From assembly GCA_021772295.1 (NCBI GenBank), contig JAJFMG010000199.1, positions 1-5,916 on the forward strand: 5,916 bases of DNA, read 5' to 3'. This DNA is from Chlamydiota bacterium (GTDB lineage Bacteria; Chlamydiota; Chlamydiia; Chlamydiales; Simkaniaceae). Below are positions 1 to 4,602 of this stretch, piece by piece. A model generated the notes under the pieces. The model worked only from the letters and a program-made list of their open reading frames with translations, did not search any database and was not told the origin of the DNA. The position numbers were made by a program, and so were the translations under genes. The first letter of the stretch is position 1, and each line of letters starts with the position of its first letter.

Positions 1-344
1 AATTTAAAAATCTTATAGTGGCTCAGAAAAAATCATTCCATACAATCTTGCTCCTTCATGATACATTTGATTCTGCATCAAAAGCCTGCCAAAAGGAGTA
101 TCGACAAATATATGAAAATAGCTCCCAGAAAATTCTTTTATGCTTCGAAAATCTTTCGAATGTATTTGATATGAAGAAAACAGAGCAACCGCAGGTAGAC
201 TTTACCTGCAAGGAAGAGAGCAATGTTTTAAATCAAAACCTGGATGGAAGTGAGGCATTTTTTAATACAATGCAAATTTATAGCAATACCCTAATTCAGC
301 AACTTACCGTTATAAAAAAAATTTCTGGTAAAATTATAAAATAA
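1..344 (+). CDS. Unrecognised protein, C-terminal part (runs off left edge)
   Basis: The reading frame is open from the first complete codon at position 3 to the TAA at 342-344, about 113 codons. A GTG at position 18 could be read as a start, but no Shine-Dalgarno sequence precedes it and the frame stays open upstream, so this is more probably the 3' end of a longer gene. The visible part is soluble in character, with a mildly hydrophobic ILLL patch near its beginning, a polar middle and a Lys/Ile-rich C-terminus. I see no signal peptide, membrane segment or family motif and do not recognise it. It converges on the minus-strand gene ending at 407, and its stop codon lies inside the left arm of the hairpin at 342-363. 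That the frame is coding is fairly likely from its length in AT-rich DNA; its function is unknown. Confidence 0.55.
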   Translation, partial: FKNLIVAQKKSFHTILLLHDTFDSASKACQKEYRQIYENSSQKILLCFENLSNVFDMKKTEQPQVDFTCKEESNVLNQNLDGSEAFFNTMQIYSNTLIQQLTVIKKISGKIIK

Positions 345-363
345 GGAAGGCAAGCCTTCCTTA
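342..363. terminator. Hairpin terminator between convergent genes
   Basis: A perfect 10-bp inverted repeat has arms at 342-351 and 354-363, TAAGGAAGGC and GCCTTCCTTA, separated by AA. In practice it would fold as about 9 bp with a small loop. Read on the minus strand, the stem is followed by a T-rich run (TTTTATAATTTTACC), so it fits an intrinsic terminator for the 201-aa gene that ends 44 bases earlier. Read on the plus strand the following bases are less T-rich, so termination of the left-edge gene is possible but weaker. The left arm includes the stop codon of that gene. It closely resembles the hairpin at 1122-1141. Confidence 0.7.
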
Positions 364-406
364 CGATGTTCTTTATTGAATAATATTTTTCAAAAAATTG
401 TATGTG

Positions 407-1012
407 TTAATTGTTTTCAGGTTGCATTGCAATTGCGCCTGCTGTGCAAGATGAGATACAAGGAAGACAGCAACAAGCTAGCGCAGTAATTGCAATTACT
501 GGTGAAATGTATAGGACAGCAACTGTTGAAAAAGGAATCGCATATCCCATAGCATTCATCCCAAAGTATGAAATGGCAACTGAAGCTGGAAATGCAAGGC
601 AGCAGCTTGATTCGGGAGTCGAGCATATGCTATAACTCAATAAGCTATAGACAATTGTAGAAGTAGATGAATACATTGCTCCAAACACTGGATTTGTTGC
701 GGTTAATACCGCTGTAGCAACATATCCAAATGCAGCAGAAGACAAAGCTGATGAGACGAGTCCACAAAGTCCGATTGCAATATTTTCTTCAGGGGTGTTA
801 TTCAATTTAATATATTGATTTATCAGGGAAATGGAGTCTGTATTTTCTAAATTCAAATTTCTGGTTTCGGAGAGGGATGGAGTACTATGACTGGAAAGAG
901 AGGCCCTTGACTTCTCCTTTTCTATGATTTTCCCTGACTCATCCATCATCCATATACTATTTGGCGGAATTGAATTTAAAAACTCATCCCTCGTCATTGG
1001 AGTGAAAACCAT
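407..1012 (-). CDS. Inc-like membrane protein with Cys-rich C-terminus (paralog of the upstream gene)
   Basis: A 201-aa protein. Residues 1-75 are hydrophilic and Ser/Glu/Asn-rich. Two hydrophobic lobes follow (about 78-130 and 137-195) with a short break between them. All nine Cys lie from residue 83 onward, including CCC at 180-182. There is no N-terminal signal peptide. The ATG at 1012 was chosen because AAAGGG lies 7 bases upstream; the frame is open to an ATG at 1144, but that longer form would start beyond the transcription terminator at 1122-1141 and upstream of the candidate promoter. The lobes match the 206-aa neighbour: VAT, then NP, then Y/T/I at matching spacing, and a shared GYAIP followed by T and VL. 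Paired hydrophobic lobes recall chlamydial inclusion membrane (Inc) proteins exported by type III secretion; that role is inferred from architecture only. Another bacterial integral membrane protein is the alternative. Confidence 0.75.
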   Translation of the reverse strand: MVFTPMTRDEFLNSIPPNSIWMMDESGKIIEKEKSRASLSSHSTPSLSETRNLNLENTDSISLINQYIKLNNTPEENIAIGLCGLVSSALSSAAFGYVATAVLTATNPVFGAMYSSTSTIVYSLLSYSICSTPESSCCLAFPASVAISYFGMNAMGYAIPFSTVAVLYISPVIAITALACCCLPCISSCTAGAIAMQPENN

Positions 1013-1045
1013 AATTTTACCCTTTTTCCCTAAATGTAAGGAGAA

Positions 1046-1074
1046 AGAATATGGCTTAGCAATATATTTTGCAA
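1046..1074 (-). promoter_or_regulatory. Candidate sigma70/sigma66-type promoter of the 201-aa gene
   Basis: On the minus strand TTGCAA (1074 to 1069) is followed after 17 bases by TATTCT (1051 to 1046). The predicted start of transcription, near 1039, gives a leader of about 27 bases before the ATG at 1012 and leaves room for the AAAGGG ribosome binding site at 1020-1025. The preceding gene has its own terminator at 1122-1141, so a separate promoter is expected here. The -35 box matches consensus at four of six positions, so confidence is moderate. Confidence 0.45.
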
Positions 1075-1121
1075 AGAAATAAAAAAGATTTGAGTGGCTT
1101 GAATATATATAGAGGCAAAAA

Positions 1122-1141
1122 AAGGGAGGTAAACCTCCCTT
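1122..1141 (-). terminator. Intrinsic terminator of the 206-aa repeat-tail gene
   Basis: The arms AAGGGAGGT (1122-1130) and ACCTCCCTT (1133-1141) are perfect 9-bp complements separated by two bases. On the minus strand the stem is followed directly by seven T residues (complement of the A run at 1117-1123, partly shared with the stem), the classical form of a rho-independent terminator. It lies about 47 bases after the TAA at 1188-1190. Its position also argues against a start at 1144 for the next gene downstream. Confidence 0.85.
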
Positions 1142-1187
1142 CATTATATCTACAGAAAGTAATTGTTATAATTACTAGTCAAATTTA

Positions 1188-1808
1188 TTAAGATTTAACA
1201 TCAGGTGTTGTATCGTCTGATTGCTCTGTAGCTGAAGTATTAGCAGGAGCCGCTGTAGCTGATGTGTCAGCAGGAGCCGCTGTAGCTGAAGTATTAGCAG
1301 GAGCCTCTGTAGCTGATGTGTCAGCAGGAGCCTCTGTATTTGAAGTATCAGCAGGAGCCGCTTTTTCATCAGTTTTAGAACTAAAACGATTTGAAACAGC
1401 GCTAACCATTCTTTCAAGTACTTCTATTCCAGCAAAAGTAGAAACAGCTAAAACTCCAGCTGTTGCAACGGGGATTGCATATCCACTTGATGTAGCAATT
1501 CCAAAAACAGCAGCAGCAGAAGCAAAAAAGCTAATAGCTTCTACAGCTGTTTTTATGTTTTCTGAGCGCTCTTCTGTAAGACCACTTCGATCAACTGCGT
1601 AATCAGCTGCCATAGAAGTAATCTGAGTTGTTGCTCCATATATTGCAGCTGCAATTGGATTTACAATGTGTGTTAAAGTAGCTACAGCGAAACTTACTCC
1701 ACCAGCCGCTGCAACTTCTAATACACCTGAAGCTGTTGATTTAATTGTGTCCATGTAGCTGTACGCAGTAGGTTCTGGTACTTGAACTGCACTAGTATTT
1801 GATGCCAT
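1188..1808 (-). CDS. Inc-like bilobed hydrophobic protein with nine-residue C-terminal repeats
   Basis: A 206-aa protein that I cannot assign to a named family. Residues 1-25 are polar. Two Ala-rich hydrophobic lobes follow (about 26-72 and 87-131), joined by a charged linker (73-86, DRSGLTEERSEN). Residues 132-151 are polar and basic. A low-complexity tail (about 153-206) is built from five copies of a nine-residue unit of the type ADTSATEAP, ending in an acidic segment. There is no signal peptide. The start is well fixed: GGAGG lies 8 bases before the ATG, with a strong promoter upstream. NPIAAAIY at 50-57 and GYAIP at 109-113 match the downstream 201-aa protein, so the two are paralogs. 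The layout suits an inclusion-membrane or other type III-secreted membrane protein with an exposed disordered tail, but secretion is inferred and no effector motif is seen. Confidence 0.8.
   Translation of the reverse strand: MASNTSAVQVPEPTAYSYMDTIKSTASGVLEVAAAGGVSFAVATLTHIVNPIAAAIYGATTQITSMAADYAVDRSGLTEERSENIKTAVEAISFFASAAAVFGIATSSGYAIPVATAGVLAVSTFAGIEVLERMVSAVSNRFSSKTDEKAAPADTSNTEAPADTSATEAPANTSATAAPADTSATAAPANTSATEQSDDTTPDVKS
1231..1365. repeat. Five 27-bp in-frame tandem repeats (nested in 54-bp units)
   Basis: Five contiguous 27-bp units start at 1231, 1258, 1285, 1312 and 1339. Units 1 and 3 differ at one base, as do units 2 and 4, whereas units 1 and 2 differ at three, so the latest event looks like duplication of a 54-bp pair (1231-1284 and 1285-1338, two mismatches). 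The fifth unit (1339-1365) is more diverged. The period is a multiple of three, so gain or loss of units keeps the reading frame. On the minus strand each unit encodes nine residues of the form A-D/N-T-S-A/N-T-E/A-A-P in the tail of the 206-aa protein. Confidence 0.95.
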
Positions 1809-1815
1809 TTTTTAT

Positions 1816-1876
1816 TCCTCCATAAATTAAGCAAAAAGCTGGCGCGATTCTATCCCGGAAGAAAAAACTTTGTCAA
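1816..1876 (-). promoter_or_regulatory. Strong sigma70-like promoter and ribosome binding site of the 206-aa gene
   Basis: On the minus strand a perfect TTGACA (1876 to 1871) is followed after 18 bases by TAGAAT (1852 to 1847), one mismatch from TATAAT. Transcription would begin near 1840, giving a leader of roughly 30 bases. GGAGGA at 1816-1821 provides the ribosome binding site, with GGAGG 8 bases before the ATG. This is the best promoter match in the window and suggests strong expression by the housekeeping sigma factor. Confidence 0.75.
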
Positions 1877-1896
1877 GTCTATATTCAAAGAAATAT

Positions 1897-1936
1897 TTTT
1901 AACTCTATTGAATCTGTGGAAGTATGTGAGTTAAAA
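1897..1936 (-). terminator. Possible weak hairpin after the phosphate permease gene
   Basis: TTTTAACTC (1897-1905) and GAGTTAAAA (1928-1936) form a 9-bp, AT-rich stem around a 22-base loop. The stem begins right next to the stop codon of the permease gene (CTA at 1937-1939 on the plus strand), and on the minus strand the sequence after it is AT-rich (ATATTTCTTT). The large loop and low GC make it a weak intrinsic terminator. It ends about 20 bases upstream of the -35 box of the next gene, so an operator-like role cannot be excluded. Confidence 0.35.
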
Positions 1937-2929
1937 CTATGAGGCAGAAGAGGGAATGAGGCCAAAAATGAAGTAAATCATAATGGAGAAAATGGCCGCT
2001 CCAGGTATTGTTAGAGCCCATGCAATACTCAGTTTTTTCCACGTATTCCATTGGATTACTCCATGTTTTTTTGCAAGGCCTGTCCCGGTAATACTTCCCG
2101 TAATCATATTAGTAGAACTAATCGGCATTCCGAGTAAACTTGTTGAGATGATCACAACCGAGGCGCTAAAATCAGAAATAAATCCTTGTTCAGGAGCAAT
2201 TTTGGTTAGTTTATATCCTACCGTTTTTATTACCCTCATTCCCCCAGAGGCTGTTCCAATACCCATAGTAATTGCGCATGATAAGATTACCCAGAGAGGA
2301 ATATTTGTTGTGGGAATAAAGTTTAATGAATAAAGACCAAGGGTGATTATTCCCATACTCTTCTGCGCATCATTAAATCCATGGGACAGTGATAGTAAAC
2401 TTGAAGATCCAATATGTAGGTAACGAAAAAGCTTTGGGCGTTTCTTTGCATCTATCGAGCTTTTTTGTAGTAGTTTCAATAGAGAGAAAGAAGTGATCGC
2501 TCCTACAAAAGGAGAAATTACCATAGGTAGAAGTATAAGAATGATAATTGATCGAATATATATATTTTCAAGCCCGCCATGGACGACCCCACTTCCAATT
2601 AACCCTCCGACAAGTGAATAAGAAGAGCTGCACGGGAGCGCTAAATACCATGTAAATACATTCCAAATAATAGCGCCACTGAGAGCTGAAAGGATTACTC
2701 TTTCCGTTGTGATATTTGGATTTATAATTGAGCTTGTAATTGTATGTGCCACCCGGCTAATTTGCGTTGCGCCAATAGTGTTTAAAGCAACAGCAAAGGA
2801 AATAGCGACAAGAGGTTTGAGTGCTTTTGTTGCAATTACCGTAGAAACGACATTTGCCGTATCGTGAAAACCATTGGTAAAATCAAAGATTAAACCAAAA
2901 AGAACAATGAGTATGACAAGCTCTAACAT
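1937..2929 (-). CDS. PiT-family inorganic phosphate transporter
   Basis: A 330-aa polytopic inner-membrane protein, probably a low-affinity phosphate permease driven by H+ or Na+. It shows the internal duplication of the PiT (PHO-4) family. The first signature is GFHDTANVVSTVIATKAL at residues 20-37 and the second GFNDAQKSMGII at 184-195. Each half also has a Pro/Ser/Gly segment, PCSSSYSLVGG near 99-109 and GMPISSTNMITGS near 267-279. About ten hydrophobic segments are visible around a short basic cytoplasmic loop (KKRPKLFRY, 162-170). The length is normal for the compact bacterial members. AGAGGA lies about 5 bases before the ATG. Many bacterial PiT genes sit beside a DUF47 (PhoU-like) gene; none is adjacent here. 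It is transcribed away from the SET gene across an 87-bp gap. The family assignment is secure; substrate choice and coupling ion are inferred. Confidence 0.95.
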   Translation of the reverse strand: MLELVILIVLFGLIFDFTNGFHDTANVVSTVIATKALKPLVAISFAVALNTIGATQISRVAHTITSSIINPNITTERVILSALSGAIIWNVFTWYLALPCSSSYSLVGGLIGSGVVHGGLENIYIRSIIILILLPMVISPFVGAITSFSLLKLLQKSSIDAKKRPKLFRYLHIGSSSLLSLSHGFNDAQKSMGIITLGLYSLNFIPTTNIPLWVILSCAITMGIGTASGGMRVIKTVGYKLTKIAPEQGFISDFSASVVIISTSLLGMPISSTNMITGSITGTGLAKKHGVIQWNTWKKLSIAWALTIPGAAIFSIMIYFIFGLIPSSAS

Positions 2930-3016
2930 ATTTTTCCTCTATTCAAACCCTCTATAAAATATTTTTTTTAATTAAACGACATATTTGTTATAGATTGATT
3001 AACAAGTAGGTAAAAA
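2930..3016. promoter_or_regulatory. Divergent intergenic region (permease / SET operon)
   Basis: This 87-bp, very AT-rich gap separates two divergent start codons, so it should carry promoters for both sides. On the plus side TATAGA at 2989-2994 is a plausible -10 box for the SET gene but has no convincing -35 partner. On the minus side I see only loosely matching boxes. Both ribosome binding sites are visible: AGAGGA before the permease ATG and AGTAGG before the GTG at 3017. A run of eight T residues (2962-2969) lies in the middle. No clear operator palindrome is seen. Confidence 0.35.
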
Positions 3017-3625
3017 GTGATTCCTTCTAATTGGCCAAACAATCTTTTTTATAGCAAAGAGTCTCAAAGTAAAACTTTGTCATGTTATCTTTTAAAGCAA
3101 ATGCTTTTCTCCTTAATCGATTCTCAAAAAAAATACGCATCTGTTGCAGATTGCATTGCAAACAAAAAAGTACACTCAGATGTGGAAATCCGAGTATTGA
3201 AAGATGCATCCCATCCTCTTTCATATGAAAAAAGAAGCAACTTGGAATTAGAGAGAGGTCTCTTTGCATCAAAAAAAATTAAGAAAGATACCTTTCTTGG
3301 TGAGTATGTGGGGGAAATTGAACTCATTTCATCAATTAAAGAAATGAAGCCAAGAGATTCTGAGTATTACTTCTTGGTAGACATCATGGAAAATTTGAAA
3401 TGTATTATAGATCCCAAAATCTGTGCAAATGAGCTTGCTATGGTGAATGATTATAGAGGAATTGCAGAAAGTCCTAACTGCAAGCCAACTTTTGTAACTC
3501 ATAATAACCAGGCTCATTTTGGATTTTGTGTAATCCAAGAAATTCCCGAAGGGGCTGAGATCTTAGTAGATTATGGTGAGCTATATTGGAGTTTAGACCA
3601 TAGAAAACCTATAAAGGAAAACTAA
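3017..3625 (+). CDS. SET-domain protein, probable protein lysine methyltransferase
   Basis: A 202-aa protein with a C-terminal SET domain from about residue 55. Visible motifs are RGLFASKKI (80-88), GEYVGE (95-100), the YYF strand (117-119), NDYRG with PNC (144-155) and DYGELYW (185-191). Y186 corresponds to the catalytic Tyr of the DY motif and N144 to the Asn that contacts S-adenosylmethionine. The usual NHS after that Asn is replaced by NDYRG. There are no pre-SET or post-SET Cys clusters. The first 50 residues show no family motif. The start is the GTG at 3017: a stop (3011-3013) lies just upstream in frame, AGG is placed 6 bases before it, and the next ATG (3101) lacks a ribosome binding site. 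Bacterial SET proteins include the chlamydial nuclear effector NUE and others acting on bacterial proteins, so either a host or a self target is possible. The gene overlaps the CBS gene by one base. Confidence 0.88.
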   Translation: MIPSNWPNNLFYSKESQSKTLSCYLLKQMLFSLIDSQKKYASVADCIANKKVHSDVEIRVLKDASHPLSYEKRSNLELERGLFASKKIKKDTFLGEYVGEIELISSIKEMKPRDSEYYFLVDIMENLKCIIDPKICANELAMVNDYRGIAESPNCKPTFVTHNNQAHFGFCVIQEIPEGAEILVDYGELYWSLDHRKPIKEN

Positions 3626-4152
3626 TGTTTTTTGTGCTTAATAATACGCCCTTTCGTCCTGATTGGAGAAAAGTCACCTTGGACGAAGAAATCAAAAAAA
3701 GTTATGAAGAGGATCCATCAAAAGAAGACAATCCCAGTAAAGACAAGCGCGAGAAAAAGCAGTCGCTTTTTGATTTAGTCAAAAAGCCCAAGGAAACACT
3801 TTCTCCAGATTCTAGTCTAAAAAGCGCTTGGGAAATTTTAAAAAAATACAAATTTCAGCCACTACCTGTACTTTCTAAAGAAGGGAAGCTTTTGGGTCTT
3901 GTCACAGAAAACGATCTATTTCAATCCATGGCATCACACACTAAAAATACCATTTTAGTAAAAGATATCATGGATAAAAAGGTTCTTTGTGCAACTAAAG
4001 ATGTTAAAATTGATGAGGTAACAAAGGTATTATTTGATGATAAAGTCAAACTACTTCCTATTTTAGATGAAAATTATCGACTCATTGGACTTATCACACG
4101 TGATGAAATTATCGATAAAATTGTGAAGGTATCCTCTAAATTCATCAAATAG
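3625..4152 (+). CDS. Two-CBS-domain (Bateman module) protein
   Basis: A 175-aa cytoplasmic protein. Residues 1-47 are charged and rich in Lys, Glu, Asp and Ser, probably a flexible lead. They are followed by CBS1 (about 48-104, with PLPVL and GKLLGLVTENDLF) and CBS2 (about 112-170, with VKDIMDKKV, LLPILDEN and LIGLITRDEII). CBS pairs fold into a Bateman module that usually binds adenosine-containing ligands such as AMP, ATP or S-adenosylmethionine and regulates a partner. No catalytic domain is attached, so this is a stand-alone sensor. The ATG overlaps the TAA of the SET gene as TAATG, with AAAGGAAA just upstream, so translation is probably coupled to the SET gene. Regulation of the SET enzyme by this protein is an attractive inference, but only the gene order supports it. 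The domain call is secure; ligand and partner are unknown. Confidence 0.92.
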   Translation: MFFVLNNTPFRPDWRKVTLDEEIKKSYEEDPSKEDNPSKDKREKKQSLFDLVKKPKETLSPDSSLKSAWEILKKYKFQPLPVLSKEGKLLGLVTENDLFQSMASHTKNTILVKDIMDKKVLCATKDVKIDEVTKVLFDDKVKLLPILDENYRLIGLITRDEIIDKIVKVSSKFIK

Positions 4153-4216
4153 TTATTTTAATGAAAAAAATAAATATCACATTGTTTCATTTAGTAAATA
4201 ATTTGAATTAACGCCT

Positions 4217-4438
4217 ATGGATTGCGATTTCAGTCCAGCTCGGACAATAGAAAAGCATCTAGATCTAAGAAAAGTTTATGCGAAGTATGTGAGTGGCTTA
4301 GATGAAATATTTCAAATACTTCTTGAAAGCTCAGGCCCTAGATACAAAACTGCTTGGCTAGCGTATTTATCCTGTCATTTGTTAGATTTGGATAGATTTT
4401 TAGAGGCGGTTTATGACATTTGCGTTTGCAACTTATAA
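4217..4438 (+). CDS. Doubtful 73-aa hypothetical frame
   Basis: A 73-codon frame from ATG to TAA. It has no Shine-Dalgarno sequence (AATTAACGCCT precedes the ATG), starts 64 bases after the CBS gene and overlaps the speE remnant in a different frame. The predicted product is mixed polar and hydrophobic, with a helix-like stretch (VSGLDEIFQILLESS) and an odd Cys-containing end (DICVCNL) read through the speE remnant. I do not recognise it. It may be a short real gene, part of a decayed gene, or chance. The C-terminal part is very probably an out-of-frame reading of former speE DNA. Confidence 0.25.
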   Translation: MDCDFSPARTIEKHLDLRKVYAKYVSGLDEIFQILLESSGPRYKTAWLAYLSCHLLDLDRFLEAVYDICVCNL

Positions 4439-4580
4439 CAAAAATGCCATAGATATTTGTAGCTGTCTGATTCAAGAGAGGGTTGATGAATCTGGAATTA
4501 AGTTCAAATACTATACTCCAAAGATTCATAACGCTTCCTTTTGTTTCCCCCAGTATGTTATTAACTTGCTAGATCAGTAA
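4405..4580 (+). pseudogene. speE: Spermidine synthase C-terminal remnant
   Basis: From ATG 4413 to TAA 4578-4580 the frame encodes 55 residues that match the C-terminal end of bacterial spermidine synthase. MTFAFATYNKNA corresponds to MTFAWATDNDA of the E. coli enzyme as I remember it, GIKFKYYTPKIH to GLKCRYYNPAIH, and FCFPQYV to FALPQYL. SpeE normally has about 280-300 residues; the S-adenosyl fold and active-site Asp region are missing. Just upstream, GGC GGT at 4405-4410 would give the conserved Gly-Gly before Met-Thr-Phe, but it is one base out of frame, as though one T had been lost from a run now read as GGCGGTTTATG. No ribosome binding site precedes the ATG. I infer a gene broken by a frameshift and a large 5' deletion. 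The family match is strong for so short a piece, but rests on recall rather than a search. Confidence 0.8.
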
Positions 4581-4602
4581 CCGAAATATTTAGGAGGAAA
4601 CG

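Larger units (their letters stand above)
4153..4602. other. 450-bp gap with a decayed speE end and no intact gene
   Basis: No convincing intact gene is present between the CBS gene and the cyclophilin gene. Positions 4153-4216 are AT-rich with a weak AATGAAA/TTTCATT inverted repeat (4160-4166 and 4185-4191). Positions 4217-4438 hold a doubtful 73-codon frame, and 4405-4580 a spermidine synthase remnant. The three plus-strand frames between 4217 and 4404 show no SpeE sequence that I recognise, so any 5' part of speE has been deleted or has diverged beyond recognition. The last bases (4591-4602) hold the cyclophilin ribosome binding site. I see no clear promoter for that gene here. Confidence 0.6.

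Noticed and set aside
18..344. GTG at position 18 as the true start of the first gene
   Set aside because: No Shine-Dalgarno sequence and the frame is open to the window edge, so a longer gene cut by the window is more likely.
1013..1144. Longer N-terminus for the 201-aa protein starting at the ATG at 1144
   Set aside because: The start would lie just upstream of the terminator hairpin at 1122-1141 and the candidate promoter at 1046-1074, with no ribosome binding site; the ATG at 1012 has AAAGGG at 7 bases.
1231..1365. CRISPR-like interpretation of the 27-bp repeats
   Set aside because: The repeats are directly contiguous without unique spacers and lie in frame inside a coding gene.
1175..1417. 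Minus-strand Leu/Gln-rich repeat frame that resembles a leucine zipper
   Set aside because: It is the out-of-frame reading of the 27-bp repeats within the 206-aa gene, whose frame has a strong start, paralog and promoter.
1264..1602. Plus-strand 112-codon Ala/Val/Ser-rich frame
   Set aside because: Antisense shadow of the repeats and the Ala-rich lobe of the 206-aa gene, without a ribosome binding site.
4160..4191. AATGAAA/TTTCATT hairpin after the CBS gene as a terminator
   Set aside because: Only 7 bp, AT-rich, with an 18-base loop and no following T run; expected by chance in DNA of this composition.
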